A DNA stretch of 64,000 nucleotides, from assembly GCA_964469165.1 (NCBI GenBank), contig CAYXXZ010000001.1:62001-126000 (forward strand), in the 5' to 3' direction. Origin of the DNA: CAYXXZ01 sp964469165 (lineage in GTDB: Bacteria; Pseudomonadota; Gammaproteobacteria; Pseudomonadales; Porticoccaceae). A model generated the notes under the pieces. The model made no database searches. It was given only the letters and a program-made list of their open reading frames with translations, and was not told the DNA's origin. Within the stretch, counting starts at the first letter, position 1; every line of letters begins with the position of its first letter. The position numbers and the translations under genes are program-made. Of the stretch, positions 26,796 to 35,315 are shown piece by piece.

Positions 26796-27089
26796 TATAA
26801 TGGCCCGCTTGTCTGTCCTGCCTCCGTGGCACTAGTCCCTTCGACTTTCCGCACTGCCGCTGCACTTCGCGGTCGAGTGTCGCTCTGTAGCCCTTCAGCA
26901 TCCCGCCGGTTTCGGAGAGGAGTGCGCTGCGGGGCCCGACGGCAGGACTCTTTTGTAAAAAGCCTCGGTATGAGCGGGCTCGCCGTGAAAATTCCATTGA
27001 GAGGTTCGCGACCAGGGCCGCTCCTGCAGTGGCCGCTGTGCCATCCAGGGTAGAATCAGCTCTTCTTGCGCCTGGCCGGCGCTTTTTTT
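26796..27089 (+). ncRNA. Possible 290-nt untranslated transcript or leader
   Basis: A TATAAT hexamer at 26796-26801 and a good terminator at 27068-27089 bracket about 270 nt with no credible ORF on either strand. The interval can form several GC-rich stems. No known RNA (6S, tmRNA, RNase P, SRP) was recognised, and the -35 region is poor. It may be an sRNA or an attenuated leader for the MFS genes that start at 27227. Confidence 0.25.
27068..27089 (+). terminator. Rho-independent terminator
   Basis: GCGCC/GGCGC stem (27068-27072, 27078-27082) with a five-base loop, followed by seven T residues. It lies 138 nt upstream of the first MFS start, so it ends either srkA read-through or a short leader RNA. 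Confidence 0.65.
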
Positions 27090-27226
27090 GAGCCATAGCG
27101 TCAACAAACTACGTCCTGCCAGAGCTCTTGAAAAAGAGATTCAAGAAAGTCGCACTTGCAGACCCGTGCAGCCTATATTGCTGACTTACGAGCAAAAAGA
27201 ACAAGGGAGCCCGCCACCAAGCAGCC

Positions 27227-28474
27227 ATGCCCAAGCCCAACGCCCGACTCAAACCCAGCCCCTGGGTGCAGCTTGTACACAACCGCCAGTTTATCTGGCT
27301 GTTGCTGGGCAACGTGGCCATGTTCTTCGGTTTTTCCGCGACATTGCTGCTGCGCTCGCTACTGGCCTGGAAGATCACCGGCGACGAGATGTCGCTGGCG
27401 TGGATCAACCTCGTGGCGGCGGGCTGCATGTTCTTCACGTCGATATTTGCCGGCGCCGTCATCGACCGCGTCGAGCGGCGACGCATGATGCTCATCGCGC
27501 AAACGGTGCTGCTGGCGGCAGAGGGCAGCGTGCTCGTGCTGTTGGTCATGGATCGCCTGACCTTCGGCTTTCTGCTGGTCAGCGCCTTCGCGGTCAGCAC
27601 CACCTTTCCGTTCATCATGCCCGCGCGCACCGCGATGGTGGTGGAATCCGTGGGCCGTGCGTCCTTCGGCAAGGCGTCGGCAATGATGTCCGGCGGCGTC
27701 AACATTTCGCGCATGGTGAGCCCCGCCGCAGTTGGCTTCATCGCCGACTGGTGGGGTCTGGCCCAAGGCTATCTGTCACTGGTCGCCGTGCATGCCATCG
27801 CCCTGTGGTGCACATTCAACGTCAAGCGCAGCTATCCCGTGCACGACCCGCAGCGGGGCGCGATTTTCAGCGAAATCCGTGAAGGCTTTGCCTATATTTC
27901 CCGCAACCGGCCGCTGGCGCTGTGCCTTCTCTTCGGGATATTGCCGGTTCTCATCGTGGTGCCTTTCCAGAACATGATGGTGGTATTCGTCGAGGAACTG
28001 TGGGGCCAAGGCGGCAGCGGACTCGGCATCATGCTGGCGGCGATGGGTGTGGGCGGCCTGCTGGGGTCCGTGCTGATGGCCATGATCAAGGACGGCAGCC
28101 TGATGAAGCCGATGATCGTGGCCACCGTCTTCATGGGCATTTTCCTGATCCTGCTCAGCCACTCTCCCTGGTTCTGGCTCGCCGTGATCATCATGTTCGG
28201 CATCTACAGCTCGTCGGTGCTGACCCAGATCCTGGTCCATACCGGCGTGCAGCTCATGTCCGAGGACAGGTATCGCGGCCGCATCACCACCATCTCCCTG
28301 ATGACCTTCGGCCTGGCCCCCGTGGGCACCTTTCCGCTGGCATTCGCCACCAAGCACATCGGTGCGTCGCTGGCGTTGACCGCCGCCGCGGTGATATTGC
28401 TCATCTGCGTAACGGCGATCTGGTTTCTGTTGCCGTCGTTCCGCAAGATCGACGAGGCGGCGCGGGCTTACTGA
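27227..28474 (+). CDS. MFS exporter, EntS-like (first of tandem pair)
   Basis: 415 aa, about 12 membrane helices. The FSATLLLRSLLAWKITGDEM opening, the VIDRVERRRMM loop between helices 2 and 3, and the SPAAVGFIADWWG segment place it in the MFS_3/enterobactin-exporter group. Such proteins are proton-driven exporters; the substrate is unknown. The stop overlaps the next ATG as TGATG. It is closely related to its downstream neighbour and of identical length. Confidence 0.85.
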   Translation: MPKPNARLKPSPWVQLVHNRQFIWLLLGNVAMFFGFSATLLLRSLLAWKITGDEMSLAWINLVAAGCMFFTSIFAGAVIDRVERRRMMLIAQTVLLAAEGSVLVLLVMDRLTFGFLLVSAFAVSTTFPFIMPARTAMVVESVGRASFGKASAMMSGGVNISRMVSPAAVGFIADWWGLAQGYLSLVAVHAIALWCTFNVKRSYPVHDPQRGAIFSEIREGFAYISRNRPLALCLLFGILPVLIVVPFQNMMVVFVEELWGQGGSGLGIMLAAMGVGGLLGSVLMAMIKDGSLMKPMIVATVFMGIFLILLSHSPWFWLAVIIMFGIYSSSVLTQILVHTGVQLMSEDRYRGRITTISLMTFGLAPVGTFPLAFATKHIGASLALTAAAVILLICVTAIWFLLPSFRKIDEAARAY

Positions 28475-29721
28475 TGGCCAGGTCGCGCTCGCCATCCCTT
28501 CGTCAGCCGTTGAAGATCCTGTTTCGCAACGACCAGTTCCGCTGGCTGTTTTCGAGCAATTTCGCCCACTTTTTCACGTTCTCGGCCACACTGCTGCTGC
28601 GCTCGCTGCTGGCCTGGGAGATTACCGGCGACGAGATGTCCCTGGCCTGGATCAACCTGGCGGCGGCAGCCTGTATTCTGGTCGGTTCGTTCTTTTCCGG
28701 GGCCGTGATCGACCGCGTGGAGAGGCGCAAGCTGATTCTTCTCGCCCAGTGCGTGCTGATCGTTTCAGACCTGTCGATCGTGATCCTGCTCGCCACCGGC
28801 CACCTGCAGTTCAGCTACCTGGTCATCAGTGCCATGGTGGTGACCTCGACGTCCACCTTCGTGTCTCCTGCGCGCACCGCCATGGTGGTGCAGGTGGTGG
28901 AGCGCCACCAGTTCGGCAAGGCTATGGCGCTGATGGCCGGCGGCGGCAACGTGGCGCGCATGATCAGCCCCGCCGTTGCCGGGCTGATCGTCGACTGGAC
29001 CAGTATTCTCCACGGCTACTTTCTGCTGATTCTGGTGCACTGCTTCACCCTGCTGTGCACCTTCCATTTCAAGGCAAGCCATCCCTACCGGGAAGGTGAG
29101 AAGGAGCCGCTGCTGCGTGAAATTCGCGACGGCTTCGTCTACATTGCCGGCAACCGCCCGCTGGCCATGTGTATTCTGTTCGGGATGCTGCCCATTTTGC
29201 TGCTGGTGCCGTTTCAACACACCATGGTGATCTTCGTCGACCACCTGTGGGGCAGGGGCGCCAGCGGCCTCGGCATCATGATGGCGGCCACCGGCATCGG
29301 TGGCCTCGCGGGCTCCATGTTGATGATGTTCGTCAAGGACGGCAGTCTCGCCAAGCCCTTGATGATCTCCGGAATGCTGGTCGGCCTGTTTTTCATGCTG
29401 CTCAGCCACACGCCCTGGTTCTGGGTTGCGGTGGGCGTGGTGTTCTGCGTATACAGTTCGTCGGTGCTGACCCAGACCCTGATGCAAACCGGTGTACAAC
29501 TGATGACGGACGAAAAATACCGCGGTCGGGTCACCACCATGACCGTGATGTCATACGGGCTCGCCCCCGTCGGCACCTTGCCGCTGGCCTACGCCGCCAA
29601 GCACATCGGCCCCGCGTGGGGCATGACCATCACCGCCGTGGTACTCAGTTCGGCCATGCTGGCCATCTGGTTTCTGGCGCCCTCGTTTCGCAAAATCGAC
29701 GAGGTCGCCAAAACTCAATAG
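28474..29721 (+). CDS. MFS exporter, EntS-like (second of tandem pair)
   Basis: 415 aa. It aligns by eye with the preceding protein along its whole length: SLLAWEITGDEMSLAWINL, VIDRVERRKLI, SPAVAGLIVDW, FRKIDE at the C-terminus. This shows a tandem duplication. ATG 28474 overlaps the upstream stop. A longer in-frame reading back to 27922 is only a shadow of the first gene. The two may act as a heteromer or serve related substrates (inference). Confidence 0.85.
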   Translation: MARSRSPSLRQPLKILFRNDQFRWLFSSNFAHFFTFSATLLLRSLLAWEITGDEMSLAWINLAAAACILVGSFFSGAVIDRVERRKLILLAQCVLIVSDLSIVILLATGHLQFSYLVISAMVVTSTSTFVSPARTAMVVQVVERHQFGKAMALMAGGGNVARMISPAVAGLIVDWTSILHGYFLLILVHCFTLLCTFHFKASHPYREGEKEPLLREIRDGFVYIAGNRPLAMCILFGMLPILLLVPFQHTMVIFVDHLWGRGASGLGIMMAATGIGGLAGSMLMMFVKDGSLAKPLMISGMLVGLFFMLLSHTPWFWVAVGVVFCVYSSSVLTQTLMQTGVQLMTDEKYRGRVTTMTVMSYGLAPVGTLPLAYAAKHIGPAWGMTITAVVLSSAMLAIWFLAPSFRKIDEVAKTQ

Positions 29722-29775
29722 CCTTTTGGGTGTCTGTTGAGAGGCAAGGGGCTTTTCCCGCACTCTGGTCGCTGC

Positions 29776-32139
29776 ATGAACAAAAAAGGATGGTTGTTGT
29801 TGTTCACAGCGCTGCTCATCGGCGGCGCCTTCATGCTGTTGTCGCAAAAAATTCCCTCACTTCTGGAAAGATGGCTGCACGGCCAGCTCAGCGCCTATGG
29901 CGTGGAATCTTTCCACATCGGCGAGCCCTATTGGGGCCTGAGTGGCGCGGGCACCACGGCGCTCACCCTGAGCGGCCAGTACGACGACTGGCGCTTCACC
30001 GTTGCCGTCGACAATCTGGTGGCCAGCTACCACTGGCGCACCTTGCTGGACGGCGAAATCCATGGCATCGGCGCCGACACCCTCAGTATCCAGCTGGAAC
30101 AGCAGCCTTCCGATAAGGCGGTCGAAGAACCCTTCACCCTGGCGCAACTGCTCGATACTCTCGAGGCGCTGCACCTGCCGGTGGCAAAGGTTGCCGTTGC
30201 AGGGCTTGATCTGGATGCGACCCTGGCCGACGTGCACCTTGCCGTGCAGGGCACGGCCATCGGCCTTGCCAATGAGAACGGCGAACTGACCGGCACCTTC
30301 CAGGTGGTCACCGCGATGGAAGATGGCCCAGCGCTGCCGCCCCTGCGTCTGATCGCCAAAGCGGGGGAGTTTCGCTGGCTACCCGACTTCGACGTACGCC
30401 TCGACGACGACGGGCGCGCCCTGCAAGGCACTCTGGCGCTGAAAACCGTAGCATCTCCGCCCGCTGATCTGGCTCTGGCGTTCTCTGCCCGTTTGCAGCA
30501 CACCGATCTGGCTGCGCTGGCAGCACCCGACGCCGCAGTTGGCACGGCGGACACCGCCATCGGCGCGGACGCCACCGCAAGCGGCCACCTGACCCTGGCT
30601 CGCGACCTGCCCCTCGCCGAGCTTGCACCGCTGGCGCTGCCCATCGATGCCACTGTTGCGGGCCGACTCCACAGTGCGCGCTTTGCCGACCTCGGCCTCG
30701 CCGCAGCACAGCTGTCGTTCGACCTGGCGCTCACCAGCAGCCCCGGCGGTGTGGAAATTCACCTGAACGCGCCGCTGCTGTTGGAGGGCGCACTGGAAGA
30801 GGCTTTCTGGCAGGCGCTCACAACGCCCTTCGATCTCGCCGATGGCGCGCCCCTGGCACTGCGCATCGCGGAAGGCACCGCTTTCGTGCTGCGCACAGAC
30901 CAGGAGGAGCAACCCGCAGTGGATGGCAGCGCCGCCGCCATCGCGCTCAGCATCGGCGGCGAAGACGGTCTCAGCGTTCAGGGCCTGCTCGATGAGCTGA
31001 AAGTACGCGGCGCGGCAATAGCGGCCACCCTGCACGGTGGAGCCACCGTGCCCTGGGCCGGCCATCATCTGCCAGCGCTGACTTTTACGACAAAACTGGC
31101 TGTCAACGAAGAGAGCGTCGCCTTCTCGGGCGGCCTCGCCGTGGAAGAGTGGCAGGTGAGCGGCGAATACCGCGGCACCTACGCGGGCAGCGCCCTCAAT
31201 GCCGGGGCGGACATTCGTTTTGGCGATCTTGCCACGCCCGGCGCCCAATTGAGCAAATACGGCATCTACGATGGTGAACTCGCCCTCGCTGCAGGGGAGG
31301 GCAGCCTCAGCGTTCAGCTCACGCAAACCGCCGGCGCTACTTCGGGGCCGCTGCTGAGTCGCTATCACTTCAAGGCCCATGACCTTACCGGCATGGCCGA
31401 GGGCGTTGCCTTCACGGAAGCCGGGGTCGATGCCCTCCTGAGCAACGATGGCAGCCACTGGTCGTCGCCCGAGCCGCTTCGCCTGCATGCGGGCGAAGTT
31501 CGCGCCGGTGTCGTCATGTCCGGGCTCGAAATCAGCGGGCAGCTCAAGAAAAGCGCAAGCTTCGCGCCCAGCCATTGGCGCCTCGACAAATTGGCAGCCG
31601 ATTTGTTTGGCGGCCGGGTGGAGCTTGCCGCGCCTGCGGATATCGATTTGCCGTTTTCCGGAAACAGTCTCGATATCGTGCTGTCTAACCTGCGCCTCGA
31701 TGAAATTCTGCGCCTTTACGAGAAACAGGGCGTCAGCGGCACTGGCGTCCTGAATGGCAAAATCCCCCTGGTACTGGAAGAGGAGGGCGTGCGTATCAAC
31801 AACGGCAAGCTGGCAAACAGCGGCGATGGCCGCATCGTCTTTACCAGCGCCAAGGCCGAGGCGCTGCAGGCGACCAACCAGCAACTGGCGATGGCGTTGC
31901 GTCTGCTGGAGGACTTCAATTACCGCACACTGAGCATCAGCGCACAGTTCGAGCCTTCTGGCGACATGCTGTTGGGTGTACAGTTGTGGGGCAGCAACCC
32001 GGCGGAGTTCGATGGCCGTCAGGTAAACTTCAACATCAATCTGGAGGAAAACCTGTACGATCTTTTCAAAGTGCTGCAACTGACGGATGAAGTGACCAAA
32101 AAACTCGAACAGCGGCTGGAACAACAGGGCTACCGCTAG
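29776..32139 (+). CDS. ydbH: YdbH-family AsmA-like intermembrane phospholipid transport protein
   Basis: 787 aa from ATG 29776. One N-terminal membrane anchor (residues 4-22) is followed by a long periplasmic region rich in beta-strands, ending with the FNINLEENLYDLFKVLQLTD segment. YdbH, TamB and YhdP are partly redundant AsmA-like proteins that bridge the inner and outer membranes and support phospholipid movement in E. coli. It is followed by ynbE and ydbL, its known partners, in the conserved order. Confidence 0.88.
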   Translation: MNKKGWLLLFTALLIGGAFMLLSQKIPSLLERWLHGQLSAYGVESFHIGEPYWGLSGAGTTALTLSGQYDDWRFTVAVDNLVASYHWRTLLDGEIHGIGADTLSIQLEQQPSDKAVEEPFTLAQLLDTLEALHLPVAKVAVAGLDLDATLADVHLAVQGTAIGLANENGELTGTFQVVTAMEDGPALPPLRLIAKAGEFRWLPDFDVRLDDDGRALQGTLALKTVASPPADLALAFSARLQHTDLAALAAPDAAVGTADTAIGADATASGHLTLARDLPLAELAPLALPIDATVAGRLHSARFADLGLAAAQLSFDLALTSSPGGVEIHLNAPLLLEGALEEAFWQALTTPFDLADGAPLALRIAEGTAFVLRTDQEEQPAVDGSAAAIALSIGGEDGLSVQGLLDELKVRGAAIAATLHGGATVPWAGHHLPALTFTTKLAVNEESVAFSGGLAVEEWQVSGEYRGTYAGSALNAGADIRFGDLATPGAQLSKYGIYDGELALAAGEGSLSVQLTQTAGATSGPLLSRYHFKAHDLTGMAEGVAFTEAGVDALLSNDGSHWSSPEPLRLHAGEVRAGVVMSGLEISGQLKKSASFAPSHWRLDKLAADLFGGRVELAAPADIDLPFSGNSLDIVLSNLRLDEILRLYEKQGVSGTGVLNGKIPLVLEEEGVRINNGKLANSGDGRIVFTSAKAEALQATNQQLAMALRLLEDFNYRTLSISAQFEPSGDMLLGVQLWGSNPAEFDGRQVNFNINLEENLYDLFKVLQLTDEVTKKLEQRLEQQGYR

Positions 32140-32155
32140 AACACAGGAAATCACT

Positions 32156-32350
32156 ATGGACCTGATAACCAAAGCCGCAGCGGTGCTTGCCTGCACCATG
32201 ATGCTCGCGGCCTGTACGCCGACGGTGAAAGTGGAAGCGCCGAGCGAACCCATCACCATCAACCTCAACGTCAAGATCGATCACGAAATCCGCGTCAAGG
32301 TGGACAAGGATCTGGAGAATATTTTCTCTGAAGACAGCGATCTGTTTTAA
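32156..32350 (+). CDS. ynbE: YnbE-family outer-membrane lipoprotein
   Basis: 64 aa. Lipoprotein signal with lipobox LAAC (Cys20), then TPTVKVEAPSEPITINLNVK, a strand proposed to extend the YdbH beta-structure in E. coli. It is 16 nt after ydbH and just before ydbL, the normal order. Size and composition fit the family fully. Confidence 0.92.
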   Translation: MDLITKAAAVLACTMMLAACTPTVKVEAPSEPITINLNVKIDHEIRVKVDKDLENIFSEDSDLF

Positions 32351-32371
32351 CCAGTCACGGGAATGCATGTC

Positions 32372-32737
32372 ATGAAATTTTTACACACTTCACGTTTTCA
32401 GCCACTGGCCACCAGCCTGCGCGGCAAAACCGGCGCACTGGTCATCGCACTGCTGCTGAGCGCCAGCCACGCCTTCGCACTGGACTTGCAGGATGCCAAA
32501 AATCAGGGGCTCGTCGGTGAAACCGTCAACGGTTATCTGGGCGCGGTAAAATCGAGTGCAGAGGTCAATACGCTGGTCAATGACATCAACGCAAAACGCA
32601 AGGCGGAATACCAGCGCATTGCCAAACAAAACGGCATCGCGATTTCCGATGTAGAGGCACTGGCGGGCAAAAAGGCCATCGACAAAACGCCCCCCGGCCA
32701 ATACGTCAACGTCACCGGCTCATGGATGAAAAAATAA
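32372..32737 (+). CDS. ydbL: YdbL-family periplasmic protein (DUF1318)
   Basis: 121 aa from ATG 32372, chosen because GGGA lies nine bases ahead; ATG 32363 is the alternative. The signal peptide ends near SHAFA. The mature part contains DAKNQGLVGETVNGYLG and INAKRKAEYQRIAKQNGI, diagnostic of YdbL. In E. coli YdbL works with YnbE to control its multimerisation within the YdbH pathway. It is the last gene of the trio. Confidence 0.92.
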   Translation: MKFLHTSRFQPLATSLRGKTGALVIALLLSASHAFALDLQDAKNQGLVGETVNGYLGAVKSSAEVNTLVNDINAKRKAEYQRIAKQNGIAISDVEALAGKKAIDKTPPGQYVNVTGSWMKK

Positions 32738-32741
32738 GGCA

Positions 32742-33422
32742 ATGGCTGTCACTCCCTTTGCAGATATTCGCCAGCGAGCCGCACAACGCAAGGGTGGCGA
32801 TGACGAACTCGCGGCCCTTGTATCCGGCGGCATCAAAACGCCGGAGCAACTGACGAAGGAGGATGACAGCCGCTACCTGTCGGCCATGACCCGCGCGGTT
32901 TTCAAGGCCGGTTTCGTGTGGAAAATCATCGATCACAAATGGCCCGGCTTCGAGAGCGCATTCTGGAATTTCAATGTGCTGCGCTGCGCAATGATGAGCC
33001 CCGACGATTTCGATGCCCTGTGCGAAGATGAGCGCATCGTGCGCAATCGGCAGAAAATTCACACCGTACCGCGCAACGCCGCCATGGTGCTCGACGTGCA
33101 GAAAAGCCACGGCAGCTTCGGTAATTTTCTCGCCACCTGGCCCACGGACGATTTCATTGGCCTGCTGGAATTTTTCAACAAGAAGGGCGCGCGCCTCGGC
33201 GGCAACAGCGGGCAATATTTTTTGCGCGCGGTGGGTTGCGATGGTTTCGTGCTGAGCCGCGATGGTGTTACCGCGCTGATCAATGCCGGCGTGGTGGACA
33301 AGCCGCCCAGCGGCAAGGCGGCAATGCGAAAAGTGCAGGATGCCTATAATCAATGGCGCACCGAAAGTGGCTGGGGCTATGCGCAGATCAGTCGCACGCT
33401 GGCCATGTCGATCGATAGTTAG
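32742..33422 (+). CDS. DNA-3-methyladenine glycosylase I family protein
   Basis: 226 aa. It matches the adenine glycosylase (Tag/PF03352) fold: YLSAMTRAVFKAGFVWKII opens, RNRQKIHTVPRNA marks the middle and LGGNSGQYFLRAVG the C-terminal half. The family removes 3-methyladenine from alkylated DNA. This is a divergent branch, since the N-terminal zinc-snap Cys of classical Tag is not apparent. The ATG lies four bases after the ydbL stop. Confidence 0.85.
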   Translation: MAVTPFADIRQRAAQRKGGDDELAALVSGGIKTPEQLTKEDDSRYLSAMTRAVFKAGFVWKIIDHKWPGFESAFWNFNVLRCAMMSPDDFDALCEDERIVRNRQKIHTVPRNAAMVLDVQKSHGSFGNFLATWPTDDFIGLLEFFNKKGARLGGNSGQYFLRAVGCDGFVLSRDGVTALINAGVVDKPPSGKAAMRKVQDAYNQWRTESGWGYAQISRTLAMSIDS

Positions 33423-33454
33423 TAATGCTTCAATGTAATTTTGTGGGGTCCACC

Positions 33455-33489
33455 TGTAGGTTGGGCTGAGAAACGAAGCCCAACCTGCA
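33455..33489. repeat. GTAGGTTGGG palindrome, family D copy 1
   Basis: Arms AGGTTGGGCT (33458-33467) and AGCCCAACCT (33477-33486) enclose a short GAGAAACGA loop. This type is a very common bacterial intergenic hairpin; a longer version is at 49295-49381. Confidence 0.8.
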
Positions 33490-33549
33490 AACTATATGCC
33501 TATATATCGTAGACGTCACGTTGCCATATCTCGATTTTCCTGCGCGGGT

Positions 33550-33577
33550 GTAGGGGCAATTCATGAATTGCCCCTAC
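33550..33577. repeat. MITE-like palindrome, family C copy 2 (short form)
   Basis: A 28-nt perfect palindrome with half-site GTAGGGGCAATTCA. It shares its outer arms with copies at 21.9, 34.7 and 49.4 kb but lacks the central insert of the long form. Flanking bases CGGTATATAGCAG resemble those after the other copies. Confidence 0.85.
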
Positions 33578-33653
33578 GGTATATAGCAGGGATCACCAAG
33601 CAGAATCGTAGCCTAAAATCCCAACCACTGCGTAATGCAACAAGGAGACAACC

Positions 33654-34721
33654 ATGATAACTACCGAACTTCGCCGTCCCTTTCAGCTTTTATTGATGCT
33701 CTGCTTTTTCGCGGTACCTGGCGTTCATGCGCAGGATAACTGTGACGACCAGAATGCCCTGTGCGGCCTGACCAACGCCGAAGACCTGATCTGGCTGCCC
33801 GGCAATGAACGCTTCATCGCAAGCCGCACCACCAGCACCGAACCACCGGGAGGACTTTATCTGGTCGATCCCGCAACGCGCACCATCGAAACGCTCTATC
33901 CCGGCGCCAACTCGCGCGATGTTCAGAACAACGAGCTGTTTCCCGCATGCCCCAGCGCGCCGGACGTCAACAATTTCTCAACCCATGGGCTCGATCTCAA
34001 AACTGTCGGCGACAATCACCACCGGCTTTACGTCACCGCCCACGGTGCCCGCGAATCCGTCGAAGTGTTCGACATCGACACCAGTGGCGACACACCTACC
34101 GCGACCTGGATCGGTTGCGTACTGATGCCGGAAGACGCCTCCATCAACGCCGTCACCATCCTCGAAGATGGCGCCTTCTACACCACGCGCATTTCCACTC
34201 AGGGCGAACCTCCCGGCGCGCAGAGGATGCTCGACGGCGAAATTACCGGCTTTCTGTACGGCTGGCGCCCGGGCGAAGCGGTCGTCGCCGCTGTTGGTAC
34301 GGAAATGTCCGGCCCCAACGGTATCGCCTCGTCGCCTGACGGCCAGTGGCTGTTCGTCGCCGCCTGGGGCGGCAGTGAAGTGGTACGCTTCCAGCGCGAC
34401 GGAACCAACCTGACCAAAAATGCCAGTGTCGCCTTGCCCTTCCGGCCCGACAACCTGCGCTGGACGGAGGAGGGCAGCCTTCTCGCTACCGGCCACAGGC
34501 TTGGTGACCCGGACAACTGCGACAACCCTGGTCCGATCTGCGTCAACGAATGGGAAGTCGCGGAAATCCATCCGCAGGACATGACCGTGGAAATTCTCGC
34601 AACCGGCAAACCCGGCCCCGGCTTCTGGGCCGCCACGGTCGCCCTGCGCGACAAGGACGGCCTGTGGCTGGGCACCTTCCGCGGCGACAGAATTCTGTTT
34701 GAACCGTTGGGGTCAGAGTAA
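33654..34721 (+). CDS. Secreted beta-propeller protein, SMP-30/gluconolactonase-like
   Basis: 355 aa with a signal peptide (cleaved near GVHA-QD). Repeated blade-like strands and the GPNGIASSPDGQWLFVAAWG motif resemble the SMP-30/paraoxonase/strictosidine-synthase type of six-bladed propeller. Three Cys pairs are visible (for example CDDQNALC near the N-terminus and CDNPGPIC near the C-terminus). Lactonase activity is possible but the catalytic metal ligands cannot be assigned with certainty. It lies alone between repeat elements. Confidence 0.65.
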   Translation: MITTELRRPFQLLLMLCFFAVPGVHAQDNCDDQNALCGLTNAEDLIWLPGNERFIASRTTSTEPPGGLYLVDPATRTIETLYPGANSRDVQNNELFPACPSAPDVNNFSTHGLDLKTVGDNHHRLYVTAHGARESVEVFDIDTSGDTPTATWIGCVLMPEDASINAVTILEDGAFYTTRISTQGEPPGAQRMLDGEITGFLYGWRPGEAVVAAVGTEMSGPNGIASSPDGQWLFVAAWGGSEVVRFQRDGTNLTKNASVALPFRPDNLRWTEEGSLLATGHRLGDPDNCDNPGPICVNEWEVAEIHPQDMTVEILATGKPGPGFWAATVALRDKDGLWLGTFRGDRILFEPLGSE

Positions 34722-34727
34722 AAACTC

Positions 34728-34755
34728 TGGGGGCAATTCATGAATTGCCCCTACG
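34728..34755. repeat. MITE-like palindrome, family C copy 3 (short form)
   Basis: GGGGCAATTCA (34730-34740) mirrored by TGAATTGCCCC (34741-34751), starting about eight bases after the propeller gene's stop. The base after the shared G-run differs from copies 1, 2 and 4. The following 50 nt (from CTGTAACCTGAATTTC) resembles sequence near 55,140. Confidence 0.8.
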
Positions 34756-34878
34756 ATATGCAGCGGAGATCAGGGCTGTAACCTGAATTTCTGACTACTG
34801 TGCAAGCCGGAGCACTGGAAGTGCCGAGCTCTGCCAGAATTTACGGCTTACAGCCATCAAGCCGCGATAAAGCGAGCA

Positions 34879-35232
34879 TCATCTATCGGCTTTCCTGAGC
34901 GCCAAACTCGCCGCGTACCTGGCGGTGATGAACTGGGGAATGGAGATAAACATCATGAAAACAATGGCAAACGGCAGCAATGAGAAGTCGCTGCCGTTCA
35001 GCAAGGCGCCCAGCGCCTGCCCGCCCGTCATGGCAAGTACCCAGCGCCAGGGCCTGACCGGAAACCGATAGGCGATGACGAAGATAACGGCACACATGAA
35101 CGGAATGCCCAGGAGATAGTAAGAGCCATCATCCCAGGCTTCGCTTCTGCCCGTGGCCATGACGATCACCAGATAGACGATCAGCCCGCACAGGAAAGTT
35201 GCGACATAGGGAAAAAGGTGGTTATTTTTCAT
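34879..35232 (-). CDS. Hypothetical small inner-membrane protein
   Basis: 117 aa, no family recognised. Four hydrophobic stretches (about 8-26, 40-56, 64-78, 83-100) indicate an integral membrane protein. The start ATG at 35232 is the only good one. It is read in the same direction as the restriction genes and may be reached by read-through from hsdR, whose stop lies about 80 nt upstream across a short tandem repeat. Confidence 0.6.
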   Translation of the reverse strand: MKNNHLFPYVATFLCGLIVYLVIVMATGRSEAWDDGSYYLLGIPFMCAVIFVIAYRFPVRPWRWVLAMTGGQALGALLNGSDFSLLPFAIVFMMFISIPQFITARYAASLALRKADR

Positions 35233-35250
35233 GGCATTCCCTTTGTTCTA

Positions 35251-35304
35251 TGTAAATGTAAGAGGCTCTTTGTAAATGTAACAAGCTCTTGGTAAATATA
35301 AGAA
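35251..35304. repeat. 20-bp tandem repeat, 2.7 units
   Basis: Two near-identical 20-mers (TGTAAATGTAAGAGGCTCTT and one with two changes) plus a partial third unit. They sit between the hsdR stop and the small membrane-protein gene. Confidence 0.85.
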
Positions 35305-35315
35305 AACAGGGCGTG

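Noticed and set aside
26725..27096. 123-codon minus-strand frame downstream of srkA
   Set aside because: Arg/Ser/Gly-rich translation with no motif; it overlaps the hairpin array and the terminator, so it is unlikely to be a gene.
27922..28473. In-frame upstream extension of the second MFS gene
   Set aside because: It overlaps the first MFS gene in another frame and gives a nonsense, Arg/Gly/His-rich protein; ATG 28474 yields the full normal transporter.
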